64,000 nucleotides of DNA from Latrodectus hesperus (lineage: Eukaryota; Arthropoda; Arachnida; Araneae; Theridiidae): contig JAJQOW010000021.1 in NCBI GenBank assembly GCA_037975125.1, forward strand, positions 396,501-460,500, given 5' to 3'. The notes under the pieces are model-generated. The model was not told the origin of the DNA and searched no databases. It worked only from the letters and a program-made list of their open reading frames with translations. Position 1 is the first letter of the stretch; every line of letters starts with the position of its first letter. Of the stretch, positions 13,925 through 26,850 are shown one piece after another. Made by a program: the position numbers and the translations under genes.

Positions 13925-14290
13925 AATTTTAATCTTGATCCTCGCTTGAAGATTACGTTGCACACGTTGGTATTACGTGACCGTAATGTGTCGTTTAAGG
14001 TCCTGCAGTTTTTGTGGAGGAATCGTATACCCCTGCTGTTTCAAGTATCCTCACAGGAAAAAGTCCAGTGGAGTCAAATCAAGAGAACGTGGAGGCCACT
14101 CTACCAAACCGCCATACCCTATTATTTGGTTGCCAAATTCCTTGACGAGGTACTACACTGGAGATGTCTAGTGAGCAGACACGCCGTCATGTTGAAACCA
14201 TAGATTCTCACGATTAAACAGCGGTAGGCTCTCCACAAAATTGGGTATTACCAAGAGAATGTCTCTTTTATAGCTGTTTCAGGTGAACAG
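13925..14290 (-). pseudogene. Decayed DD41D mariner-like transposase fragment
   Basis: Minus-strand translation gives the C-terminal half of a Tc1/mariner-superfamily transposase. It shows WFQHDG around the second catalytic Asp, then WPPRSLDLTPLDFFL around the third, then a helical tail containing RVQRNLQAR. The spacing between the two Asp is about 40 residues, close to the DD41D class of the intact element at 17965-19265. At least three in-frame stops and one frameshift break it. No terminal repeats were found, so it is a truncated fossil. Confidence 0.8.
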
Positions 14291-15069
14291 GCATGACGTT
14301 TCTTACGTATTTGCATAGTGCATATAAATTGTTGGAATTATTTTTAATACTTCGGTTCTTCCCATTTCGAAATAAAAGTGAAAAATGTAATCACGAAAAT
14401 GTTAATCGTTTTCTTTCATGACTAGCGGTGAAAGAAAACGATTTTTTGTTTTTTCAAATATGCACACGTACGATGTGCCACGTCACAGCACGAAACAACA
14501 AATGCGCGTTTTGACCGTTGTATTCTTCACATTAATGCCTACAAGGTATCTTTTCGTACTAAATCGAGGGATGCTCTACAACTTTGTAAATCACTTTTTT
14601 ACCTACCTCGTTCCGTTTTCGAGATACAAATGATAACTCCACAGTTTTCATCCAGGTGGCGCGGTAGGTGGTTTCATTCAGTAGCGCATGGCTACTTCAC
14701 TATACCTAGACATCACTTTTATGAATATAGCAGAAGCCGTTTCGAAGTTAAGAGGGGAGTTCAAGAGACTTTAGTGGACATACTATTTATATATGTCATT
14801 TGCTTCCATCATTGCTACCTTAACATTTGCTTCCATATTATTATATACATGTGGTTTCCACAGACAATCGTTCTATGACATCACACTGTGTAGCATTATT
14901 TTCCAAATTCCTTTAATCCTGTATAGAGCTTAATGATACTCCACTTTACTGATAACAAACACTATTACTTACCTACAGCCCACACATTTTGATTCACCAA
15001 CTTTTATAACACAATATGATCCTTTCCTTTGTTCTAGATAATATAGAACTCTTTTTGTGAGATTTTTAA
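14291..15069. other. Unassigned repeat-like DNA with a short inverted repeat
   Basis: A perfect 15-bp inverted repeat, AATCGTTTTCTTTCA at 14404-14418 and its complement at 14429-14443, is separated by 10 bases. Mixed-composition DNA with short open frames follows to about 14780. The phrase GTTCCGTTTTCGAGATACAAATG near 14610 resembles ends of other MITEs, but no partner end was found. Confidence 0.4.
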
Positions 15070-15660
15070 CCATAAAGTGGTTGTTTCCTTCGTTCTAGTT
15101 GAGATCATGGCTACATGACTTTATTACCATTCTCGTTGGTTTAAAATATCCATGACGTCAGTAACGTTTCATCTACGTCACAAATAATTAATTGCGACAT
15201 CGTATTGAGACGGCGTTGTAAATCCAACTAGTCGATGAATTTACTGCTTACCTTCAAATAGCAGTATTCGAGCGGCGGCAAAGAAGGCGAAGTCCAGTAT
15301 CGAATGTCGGAATATATTGTCATAGATCCTTTTGTCCATAAAGCGATTTCTCATACAAGGAAGCATCGGTTTTAGAAGCCGTTTTCTATCGATTCAAGAT
15401 AATAACACGTTAACAACAGAACAGAAAAAAATTAAAAAAAAAAGATAAAACAGTCGCTAAATTTGGCGTAGAAGCGGTTTGGATTGGAGTAAAATCTGGC
15501 TGTAAATTTTAATTTCTGTTAACCCTGGTAATGCTATTTTTGTATAGCTTTTGTGTAGCGACCATCTTGTTAGTCACATCTTGGCTCCTATCTTGGCATA
15601 AAAAAATTGCTAAAAAATCAAAGGTTACCGGATTGTAAACTTTTACGTAGAAATTTATGA
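15070..15660 (+). repeat. Dispersed repeat R1, copy 1
   Basis: The DNA from about 15070 to 15430 aligns by eye with 22565-22930 in the same orientation. Shared blocks include TTGGTTTAAAATATCCATGA, AGACGGCGTTG and GCGATTTCTCATAcAAGG-like text. A following block at 15509-15640 aligns with 52112-52240, sharing CCATCTTGTTAGTCACATCTT. Similarity resumes after the (TA)n tract at about 15800-15840. The unit is probably a longer non-coding repeat of unknown class. Confidence 0.7.
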
Positions 15661-15661
15661 T

Positions 15662-15767
<106 letters not shown>

Positions 15768-16124
15768 GGCTGAGACATATTTAAATTGTTTTTAAATTTC
15801 ATAAATTAAAAAAATTCTAAATTAAGAATTGCAATATTTAAAATTTTCTTCAAGATATTCGAACTAAAGAGCTATATTAATTGATTATGAATCATTTTCC
15901 TCATTTTAGTAATTTCTTCAGTAATAATGCTCAATAATCATTTGGTAAATACTTTTCTGTAAAGCGAGTTAATAATAAGTAATATTATTAAGTATAGAAC
16001 AATTTCCTTATTATTTAACCCAGATATAAAATAATTCCAGAATTATTTTATGCTAAATGTTTTCTTTAAATACAAAAAATAATGAAATGATTGTTTTCAA
16101 CACTTGTATTTATGCATAAATATA

Positions 16125-17628
16125 CACTCATGTCCATAAACTAAGGATAATTTAAAATCACACAGAAATTGAACTCTAAAATAAAAATTTCACTTGTCGA
16201 ATTATTACACTCATCTTGAAGAATAATATGCAAATTACAAGAATCACCAGATGACACCGATAGTACGTCACAATGACGAGAGTGTAAGAGAGGGGTATTT
16301 AAGGAATGTTTGCAAAGAAGTAAAATTGTTCACAAGCGCTTTTCAAGAATGTAATTGCCTTTCAGCGCAATAACAGCATAGTTATGGCACAAAGGAAGCA
16401 TTTGGATGATTATTTACGTGGTATAATCATCGGCCGCCTGTGAAATGTGGATGTACCCACCTGGAAGTATTCGAGGAACTTGGAATCGCCCAGAGTGTCA
16501 TCTCCAGGCTTTGGCAACCATTCCAAGATAATGGTAATGTGAGTAGATGTTACAGCACAGGTCGCATCCGAGTTACAACGTCAAATGAGGACCGGTATTC
16601 GGCAGCTACTGCCAAAAGAAACAGACGGAGCTCAGCATCAGAACTGTCTCGTCAGCTCTCTTTTGCTACCGATACGACAGTTTCAAGGCAGGCCGTGTGC
16701 AGACGCTTAGTGCTCATTGATCTATAAGCTCGTTGGCCTGTCAGATGTGTTCTACTTACCGCAACTCACTACGGCCTGCGGTTAACCTGGAGTAGAGAGC
16801 AAGCATAGTGGACGCCGTAAAAAAGGTCTTAGGTAATGTTTTCCGACGAGTCCAGGTTTAGCTTTCAGTCTGATTCTCTCGGAACTCTCATATGAAGAGA
16901 GCTAGGTACCCGTTCACACCAAGAGAACACCTTTGAACGACCTTTATGGTGGTGTAGGATTGCTAGTTTGGGGAGGAATTATTCTGGGTTACAGAACTAA
17001 CCTGCATGCTTAGAATGTAATCATGACAGGCCACATCTATCTGGAACAACATGTACGATTGTTTCGGGTCGCCATATGTGCAGATTTCTCTTTATGGATG
17101 ACAACGGCCGTCCTCACCGTGCAAACATTGTAAACGAATGCCTTCAATCGGAGGATATCACCCGTATGTACTGGCCAGCATACTCACCGTACATGAATCC
17201 AATAGAGCATGTATGGAACATGCTTGGCCGACGAATTGCAGCCCGTCAACCCTCTACCACATATCTATCGGAACTTCGGAGAGCATTGCTTGATACACAT
17301 CATGCAATGAGTGGTGTAATATTCCCCAAGATCAGATTAATACTCAGCATGTCTAGCTGTTGTGCGTCCTGTATTGCATCGTCTGGGGGCATACTATGTA
17401 TTAAACATCATATCAACCATGTTATATTGATTTTTGTAAATCGGTTATTTTTTTAATTTCCTCTAGGGACTAAAAATCGTAATTTTTATTAATGATGTCA
17501 AACATATAGCATCTTTTTTTCTCTTTACCTTTTGTTTGATAAATAAACTTTACAAAAAAGTCATTTGCCTTGCTTCTGTCTCTTTTTTTGCCTGAACTTA
17601 CATTATCCTTAATTTAGGGACACGAATG
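16125..17628 (+). mobile_element. Tc1-like transposon, full length but dead
   Basis: Both ends are present. The left end begins CACTCATGTCCATAAACTAA and the complement of the right end begins CATTCGTGTCCCTAAATTAA, both then continuing GGATAAT, for inverted repeats of about 31 bp. A TA dinucleotide flanks each end (16123-16124 and 17629-17630), the Tc1/mariner target duplication. At 1504 bp the length is normal for a Tc1 element. The transposase inside is broken. Confidence 0.9.
16384..17411 (+). pseudogene. Tc1-like DD34E transposase, inactivated
   Basis: Translation across frames gives an N-terminal helix-turn-helix pair (GIAQSVISRLW, then TGRIRVTT and the second helix set), FSDESRF for the first catalytic Asp near 16850, MDDNGRPHRAN for the second near 17100, and WPAYSPYMNPIEHVW for the catalytic Glu. 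The spacing from the second Asp to Glu is 34 residues (DD34E). Stop codons and frameshifts near 16438, 16725-16840 and 16900-17070 destroy the frame. The usual Asp in SPDMNP is Tyr here. Confidence 0.88.
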
Positions 17629-17964
17629 TAAATGTAAATATATACCTCATTAAATTTTACAAGAAATATGCCCATTGCATACACATTAAAAATATACTTC
17701 GTATTTAATACGCTTGATTTAGAATAAGAGTAAATGAAATAATAGTAAAATGAACAAATTTTAAATCTATTAATAATAAAATTAATTTAAAATTATTGAT
17801 ATATTTTTATAAACATTTGTTTTGAAAACTTGAATCATTTCTTTAAATGATACACTTCTAATATTTATGATTTTCCTTTTAAGTAAATCATAATTTTTAT
17901 ATATAACAATAGCATTGGACAATAGAAGCCGCAGTAATTCTGATGAGATATGATGCAATTTATA
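17629..17964. other. AT-rich spacer between two transposons
   Basis: Nothing recognisable lies between the Tc1 element and the DD41D element. Confidence 0.6.
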
Positions 17965-19265
17965 AAAGGTGTTTTTTTAGAGGTATAGAACTTTAAATTG
18001 CAATAAAACAACGATGTATTATTCGATTGACATGAATTTTTTTTATTTGAAAGATAATCTTGTGGCATTACATTTTAAATATGATTTCTGGCATATGACT
18101 GCCACGGCTGGCTCGGATGTAGTCCAATCTGGACGTCCAATTTTCGATGACTTTTTCCAACATTTGTGGCCGTATATCGGCAATAACACGGCGAATGTTG
18201 TCTTCCAAATGGTCAAGCGTTTGTGGCTTATCCTCATAGACCAATGACTTTACATAGCCCCACAAAAAATAGTCTAGCGGTGTTAAATCACAAGATCTTG
18301 GAGGCCAATTCACAGGTCCAAAACGTGAAATTAGGCGGTCACCAAACGTGTCTTTCAATAAATCGATTGTGGCACGAGCTGTGTGACACGTTGCGCCGTC
18401 TTGTTGGAACCACAGCTCCTGGACATCATGATTGTTCAATTCAGGAATGAAAAAGTTAGTAATCATGGCTCTATACCGATCACCATTAACTGTAACGTTG
18501 TCGCCATCATCGTTTTTGAAGAAGTACGGACCAATGATTCCACCAGCCCATAAAGCGCACCAAACAGTCAGTTTTTCTGGATGTAACGGTGTTTCGACAT
18601 ACACTTGTGGATTAGCTTCACTCCAAATGCGGCAGTTTTGTTTGTTGACGTAGCCATTCAACCAGAAGTGCGCTTCATCGCTAAACAAAATTCGCTTATG
18701 AAAATCGGGAACAACGGCAATCTCGTTTTGGGCCCATTCGACGAATCTACGCCTTGCTTGATGATCGTTTGGCTTCAATTCCTGCACGAGTTGGATTTTG
18801 TAAGCACGCAAACCAAGATCCTTCCGCAAAATCTTCCATAAAGTGGATGGACACAGATCCAATTCCTGTGCTCGACGGCGGATGGACTCATTCGGGTCTT
18901 CCTCAATGCTACGCTCTACAGTAGCAATAGCTTCTTCTGTACGCACCGTACGGCGTCTCTGGGGATGCGAGTTATCAATTAGAGTAAACGTGGTGTGAAA
19001 ACGTTCCATGGTTAATCGAATTAACTGCTCTGATGGACGATTTTGTCGACGATAAAATGGACGTAATGCGCGATACGTATTCCGCACAGAACCATTATTT
19101 TCGAAATAAAATTGCACAATTTGAAAGCGTTGTTCAGGCGTGAGTCTATTCATGATGAATTGCCAAACCAAACTGAGAATAAATCACTTGACAGCTGTTA
19201 AATCGGTTGCCATCTTGGAAAGTAATGCCAACTTAAACTTCTATACCTCGAAAAAAAACACCCTT
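17965..19265 (-). mobile_element. Intact DD41D Tc1/mariner-superfamily transposon
   Basis: The element is 1301 bp. The left end reads AAAGGTGTTTTTTTAGAGGT and the complement of the right end AAGGGTGTTTTTTTTCGAGG. Both then continue TATAGAA followed by a CTTTAAATTG/GTTTAAGTTG-type match, giving inverted repeats of about 35 bp. TA flanks each end at 17963-17964 and 19266-19267. Only about 100 bases separate each end from the uninterrupted transposase frame, so all parts expected of an autonomous element are present. Confidence 0.92.
18068..19153 (-). CDS. DD41D transposase of the Tc1/mariner superfamily
   Basis: The frame is open for 367 codons from 19171. I prefer the second Met (residue 7, at 19153), because MNRLTPEQRFQIV is where related proteins begin, giving 361 residues. 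Numbering from the first Met, residues 8-130 form two helix-turn-helix DNA-binding units. The catalytic residues are D165 in FSDEAHF, D258 in WFQQDGATCHTA and D300 in LTPLDYFLWG. There are 41 residues between the last two, which defines DD41D, the class known from rosa/Visitor-type elements. It would cut and paste the element between TA sites in the nucleus. One oddity is C294, where relatives have Pro in RSPDLTPLD. No stops or frameshifts interrupt it, in contrast to every other transposase here. Confidence 0.93.
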   Translation of the reverse strand: MNRLTPEQRFQIVQFYFENNGSVRNTYRALRPFYRRQNRPSEQLIRLTMERFHTTFTLIDNSHPQRRRTVRTEEAIATVERSIEEDPNESIRRRAQELDLCPSTLWKILRKDLGLRAYKIQLVQELKPNDHQARRRFVEWAQNEIAVVPDFHKRILFSDEAHFWLNGYVNKQNCRIWSEANPQVYVETPLHPEKLTVWCALWAGGIIGPYFFKNDDGDNVTVNGDRYRAMITNFFIPELNNHDVQELWFQQDGATCHTARATIDLLKDTFGDRLISRFGPVNWPPRSCDLTPLDYFLWGYVKSLVYEDKPQTLDHLEDNIRRVIADIRPQMLEKVIENWTSRLDYIRASRGSHMPEIIFKM

Positions 19266-19545
19266 TAGTAATCTCTACTGAGTCCAGTTTCAACTGCTGA
19301 ATATTTCAGACCACAAATATCAGGTCATCATCACAAGCATTAAAACAGTTTTCAAGACATCTTACGTAGGAATTCTACGAGCATTTCCTTATGATAATTG
19401 TGAAAATGAAATTTCCATGTGTATACCTAAAGACAAAATGTGAGAGTTATGAGGCTTGACAAAAAATTTAACCTTCTTTATAAAATTTTTTATTTTACTG
19501 GTCAAGCATTCAGCTTCGCTGCTTTTTTCGATGATATTAAATATA

Positions 19546-20315
19546 CAGGGTGATCTTTTTTAAAGTGACAGTGTTTGGAGCGCCCTGTAGCGCGATCTAA
19601 TAGCCGGAATGGTACCAAACTTGGTATTCAAACTAATCAAGACACGGGAAAAAAGATTCTGTGAAAAAACATTTTAGTTCCAAACATCGCCGCTAGGTCA
19701 TTTTGTGGCGCTTTACAATGTATAAAATGTGAGAAAAGAGAAATACTGACACATAAAATCGTACAATTAAATTATTAATGTTTATTCATTACATTAACTT
19801 ACCATGTGAGGAAGTAGACCACATTCCATGTGAGCTCCGTTATCAGAAATAACACCGTGCATTCTGCACACAGCGTTCCCCACAGCCGAACGTAACATGT
19901 CACGAAGAATATTCCACACTGTCTTTGTTAGGTTGTTAGACATATTTGATACTCCACCAACATAAACGCACGTTCCGGTAACGTGAGAGGCATGGCCCCT
20001 GGAGCTCGTTTACTTCAGCTGAGATTATTTTCGGAGCTGTCTACTACTTGCTTTTACCGTCCCTATTACTGGCACTGTAATCGAACAACATTTGCATTTT
20101 GCTTTGATACCTGTGTTTTATGCTAATTCTCTTTATTGTAAACTACAGCAGCGCCGCAAATAATGCCCTAGCGGTGACTTTTGAACTAAAACTTTTTTTT
20201 ACGGAATTTTTTCCCATATCTTGATTAGTCTAAATACCAAGTTTGGTATCATTTCGTCTATTAGATCGCGCTACAATACGCTCCAAACACTGTCACTTTA
20301 AAAAAGATCACCCTG
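19546..20315 (-). mobile_element. 770-bp foldback MITE with long inverted repeats
   Basis: The ends read CAGGGTGATCTTTTTTAAAG in both orientations, and the match continues for about 190 bp on each side (19546-19735 and 20130-20315). TA flanks each end at 19544-19545 and 20316-20317. Inside are remnants of both ends of a transposase gene, so this is an internal deletion derivative of a larger mariner-like element rather than a wholly non-coding MITE. Confidence 0.88.
19794..19993 (-). pseudogene. Fused N- and C-terminal remnants of a transposase
   Basis: The minus strand starts ATG at 19993 and reads MPLTLPERAFMLVEYQ, like the first residues of transposases that carry an extra N-terminal helix-turn-helix (the DUF4817 type). 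It stops after 21 codons. Another frame then reads KTVWNILRDMLRSAVGNAV and ends with DNGAHMECGLLPHM and a stop, like the C-terminus of the same proteins. The whole catalytic core is missing. The family assignment comes from short motifs. Confidence 0.6.
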
Positions 20316-20715
20316 TATATGAGCTTCCAATATAGACAGAATTTAAACTGTATGATGGTCCCAACCAGAAATGATAGTGCATACGATGGTCCAATGCCTT
20401 TGGACCAGACATAAAAAAGCAAATGTCAATTCTTTGATTCACTACACAACTTAATAAAACAATTAAATTTTATGTCCATTTGGAAGACTAATGAAAACGA
20501 CTGATTAGAATATGATTTATATAAATTTAACATAAATTGAAATAATAAAATAACAATATGTTATAGTTATATGCGCAAACTTTTTCTAATACAATGCTAA
20601 ATTTATTAGCAATAGCTATAGCCTATTTTATTCATATACTGTGAATCATTTGTAAATTCAAGAGTAAAAAAATTCCATTAATTATATATTTTTTTAAATA
20701 TGAATTACATTTATT

Positions 20716-20758
20716 TAGCATATGTGAAGGTTTTCTAAGAAAACCTTCACATATGCTA
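20716..20758. repeat. Perfect 21-bp inverted repeat with a 1-base loop
   Basis: The left arm TAGCATATGTGAAGGTTTTCT is followed by A and then the exact reverse complement of the arm. It is not part of any transposon I can define, and it lies 40 bases before a (TA)n/(CATA)n tract. Confidence 0.9.
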
Positions 20759-20796
20759 GATTTCCTTTCTGTACTAAGATGGAAAATTTCAGCCGA

Positions 20797-21509
<713 letters not shown>

Positions 21510-22564
21510 ATTATGAAATTTACGCTCTTAATATTTCATTGAAATAAATAAAAGAAACAAAAAAGTAAAGTTGATTGAATATGTGCTGATATATTTCTCA
21601 AAACTTCTATCCTTATTATTTTAAAGGGGAATTGTTTCTGCTAGTACTCCAAAGTGATGGATGATGCGACTTAATCGCGTGTGCTTACCACATTTTCTAC
21701 TAAACCATAAATATGAGAAATTTTCCCTGCCACTTCATCCTTTTGACACCTGGAAGCGCGAGCGAGACGAGCTCTAATTCAATTTAGTGAAATGATACCA
21801 TCGGAATAGATGAATTTATTTTTTTTTTGACAAAAAATAAATATTTGTGAAAGTTATTAATAAATATTTGGTGAAAGATTATAATTTTAATAAAAATGTC
21901 AAAATAAGTTTAAAATTATAATTTGCTTATAGAAAAAATTATTTTGTTCTTGTAGTTTTATGAAATCTTAATAGTTAGTATGATATTCTACTTCAATTTT
22001 TGAAAATATTTTCTTGGAGTATAGTAATATATTTACTCTTTATATATAACATTTTTCATTTGCACGCAGAAATAATTCATAAAAACAGCTTTCTCTGAAA
22101 GTTTTAAGAAATTAAAAACATGATATAATTTTTAAAAGTGAATTTCTCATCCACATGAAAAAAAGGAAAAAAATATTAAATACTTAGGTAAAAGTTCACC
22201 TTGATTTTTTGGAGATTTTTTACTCCAAGATGGGCACCAAAAAGGGAATAACACAATGGCAACTTACGTTAGTTAAAACGCTGAAAATACCAGTGTTACC
22301 AGAAATAAAATTTTATCGCCAATATTTTTTGCCAAACATGGGGGAACCCGCTTTTACACCGAGCAAAATACTTATTATTGAAACTTCTTATAGATTATAT
22401 AAATTATAATTGTTAGTTCTTTATCTTTCTTGATTTATGTTTTATTAATTTAATTTTCAAATGTTATGTTAATGAACTGATATTTTCATGCAAATACATC
22501 TGTATTTTGACTATAAATGTAATTAATGATTGAAATTTCATCACACCTAATGCTTGTTAAACAT
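21510..22564. other. AT-rich non-genic DNA
   Basis: No gene or recognised repeat is visible. Short open frames such as 22209-22409 have no domain or plausible exon boundaries. Confidence 0.55.
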
Positions 22565-23045
22565 AAAGTGTTTGTTACTTTCCTTTCAAATGAGATTATG
22601 GCTACATCACTTTATTACGATTCTCATTGGTTTAAAATATCCATGACGTCAGATAACGTTTCATCCACGTGACAAAATTTCAAGACGGCGTTGCGAATCG
22701 AACCTGTCGACGAATTTGCTGCCTGCCTTCAAATCACATTCTTAGAGAGACAGCAAACAAGGCGAAGTTCACCATCAAATGTCTGAGAATATCATCGAAG
22801 TTCATTTTGTTAATAAAACGATTTCTTATATAAGGAGCTAATCATCGTTTTGAGAAGCCGTCTTTCATTGATTTAAGCCATTAATACATGGGCAACAGAA
22901 TAGCAGAAAAAGCAAAATGAAAAAGATGAGAAAACATCCAATTTATGGTTAGTTTAAATCTGCAAAGACGACTTAAATTTTTAAAAATTTTATTAATTAA
23001 TAGAATCCTAAATTAATAATTGCAATATTTTCAAACAATCTCTTT
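22565..23045 (+). repeat. Dispersed repeat R1, copy 2
   Basis: This copy matches 15070-15430 in the same orientation, at roughly three quarters identity by eye. It includes GGTTTAAAATATCCATGACG and AAGACGGCGTTG, then AATTGCAATATTT near 23018 as in copy 1 near 15826. It lacks the internal (TA)n tract. It has no coding capacity. Confidence 0.7.
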
Positions 23046-24328
<1,283 letters not shown>

Positions 24329-24639
24329 AACCTATATATTAATTTTTATATTTTATATTAATGTATATTTTTAAAGATAATTAAGAAGTTCCTTTATTTT
24401 ATAAAAATTTAATACAAAAAGTAGCATTCAGAAATTACTCAATGGCATTATACAGATAAAACGAAACTTTAATATATATAACGTTAAAAATAAATCTTTA
24501 AATTTTTTTTTATTTATTTACTGTATGTTAAACTGAAAACTAAATAGCCAGCGTTTTGGCTCTCATCTTCAACCTAACATGAGTTCGATTCTTATGTGGG
24601 GTTTGGAAGATCATGGTCTCTTGGATTCAGCTTTAAATA

Positions 24640-25110
24640 ATTAGTCTCCCTGTAACCGAGTAGTTAGATTATGATATCTGAAGTGGAAGTTCCCGGGTAT
24701 GATGTCAGCTGTTCCAAAGCAATTGAAGTAGATAATTGAGCTTCTACAGATACATTTGTCGTGGTTTGAACTTGTCGGTTATACGGGATTCTTCCCTTTC
24801 GTAGAGTTGGTACGCTCCATAGTCTGTAAAATGACTTCCTCTCCAGAAAGAGATTTACATGTTGCGTATAAGAAGCGTATTATGTCATTAGGCCATCTAT
24901 TACGTGACATAAAACTCTAATTCCCATAGGCATAACCTAGTCTAGATGCAAGACAAAGCTCTACAGAGTGGATTATTCCGAGTTCAATTCCAATCCCTGT
25001 TATATAAAGAGAGACAAATTTGAAAATTTTCCTTTTACGGGCACATTTGTCAAAGTGGGTGCGTGATTGTTTTACTGGTCTTTCCTTGTGATACGTTACT
25101 ATACACTGCC
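24640..25110 (+). repeat. Old tRNA-like SINE remnants, family E
   Basis: Two degraded tRNA-like heads occur here: ACCGAGTAGTTAGATTATG with GTTCCCGGG further on, and TCCGAGTTCAATTCC near 24980. The phrase ACTGGTCTTTCCTTGTGATACGT at 25075-25097 matches the core shared with 26772-26806 and 55898-55932, which marks the second part as family E. Confidence 0.5.
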
Positions 25111-26224
25111 TATCAAAAGTCCTCCAGAAAAGCCAATTACAGCGGATACTTAAAGGTTTTACATAGTCTTCCAGCCGCTGGATTGTTAATTATGCATAGT
25201 CAAAGAATTAACTCATTGTTTAACTGTCTCTTGTGAACAAAAAATGACTGAAATGTGATTACCCAATCAAATTACTAACATCGTTTCCAATAAATTCTTC
25301 CCGCAGACAATTAAAGAAATATAGATATAAGTATCCTGTTTTTTTCTGAGAATTTCGGGAAAAATACTTTAAAAATTTAACTATAAAATTATACCATTCA
25401 CTTCAAAATTGTCCTCTGCATAATAAGAAGTAATTTTTTATTCTAAATAGTATGAAGGAGAATTCTTTTACTATTAATTTAATTCTTGTGTCAGATCTCG
25501 AAGAAATTCATGAAGGCAGTTGACTATGGAGGTACGACAAAATAAAATTTGACCTAATTCCGGCAATTAAATTAAGAAATCAGCCAGACAGTTAAGCAAA
25601 AGAAACCGTTTCTTTAATTCCTACCACGAATCCTTAACATGTGTCTCTTCTAACTCCAAGATAACTTTGGCTTCTGAAATGAAATTATCGCCAACAGACA
25701 AGACAAGTTCTTAGACTCTGAAATTCAATAAATGGAACTGGATACTTCCTTAATGTCATTTGCTTCAATGAAGCCATGTAGTGATGCCAAAAAAGGAATA
25801 TAATTTTATGCTGAATTGTGTGTGAGAAATAAAAAAATAAATTCCAATTTACTAACACAAAAATGAGATCATGTAAAGGATATTTTCCTTTATAATTTTT
25901 TTTAAAAAACATAAATATTTAAAATCTTTATTAATATAATTGTATTTTAAGGAACATAATAATTAACAAACATTTTATACCTTAAAATGAAATATAAGTA
26001 CATAATAACATTCCTCTCGAGCAAATATTCTTAAAAACAAAGAGCATTTGTCAATTTGTTTTGAATATGCACTGCTTAATGACTTTCGATGGATTTCACA
26101 TAAATAGTAGCCATATTCTCGAGTCTTAAAAAAAAAGCAATGTGGAAAACTTTCCACCACTCACTTCTACAAATGCATAATCCTAAAAGGGTGCATATTT
26201 AATGCTAATTAACATATCATTGAT
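25111..26224. other. AT-rich non-genic DNA
   Basis: No gene, RNA gene or classified repeat is visible on either strand. Confidence 0.55.
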
Positions 26225-26390
26225 GAGCTTTCGTCTGAATGTTGGAAACAGCCTATGGTTCAATAGGTCATGGGTTCGAATTCCATCAAGGCCCGCTTTA
26301 TATCGGAATTCACTTTGAATTGTAAATCCATCTCGAATACAATGATAATAACCCTAGCATGTGTAAAATGCGAAACATGAATAATAAATA
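26225..26390 (+). repeat. tRNA-like SINE fragment
   Basis: GGGTTCGAATTCCATC at 26272-26287 is a good RNA polymerase III B box. The preceding 45 bases could hold a weak A box. No target duplication was found. Confidence 0.45.
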
Positions 26391-26679
26391 TATAAATTGA
26401 AAAAAATAGAAATCACATTACTCCATGGAATTTAATGAAACAATTTAATTTATTTTGCTTGTATAATTCATAAAATAATACATAAATGTCCTGACCATGT
26501 ATATTTTTTAAAATATGATAATATAAATGTTTTACAAGGTGCTGTATTAAGTCTTTATAATTAACATAACTTCATAAATTGATATCTTTTTTTTCTTTTA
26601 AGTGTAATTACAGTCCTTATAACATTGTACAAAATAATCCAAAATAAATATTGGAACATCAATAGTTTATGATAGGACA

Positions 26680-26850
26680 ACACATTTCGCAGCATATTAT
26701 TCTGACTTCGATCTCAGCCACTGTTAGGTGGATGTTACGTTTCTGCCATTTGCTTATAGGTTTGGTTATTTGGGAGTTTTCCTGGTTTCCTCCCTTGTGA
26801 TACGTGAAGATTACTTCTAAAAGACTATTGTACTGCAGACATTAAAATCC
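26680..26850 (+). repeat. SINE family E copy
   Basis: It carries the family core GGGAGTTTTCCTGGTTTCCT followed by CCCTTGTGATACGTGA at 26772-26806. The same core, diverged, occurs at 55898-55932 and 56508-56540. The tRNA-like head is weak here (ATCTCAGCCACTGTTAGGTGG). Confidence 0.55.

Noticed and set aside
18014..18841. Plus-strand frames over the DD41D element
   Set aside because: They are antisense shadows of the intact transposase.
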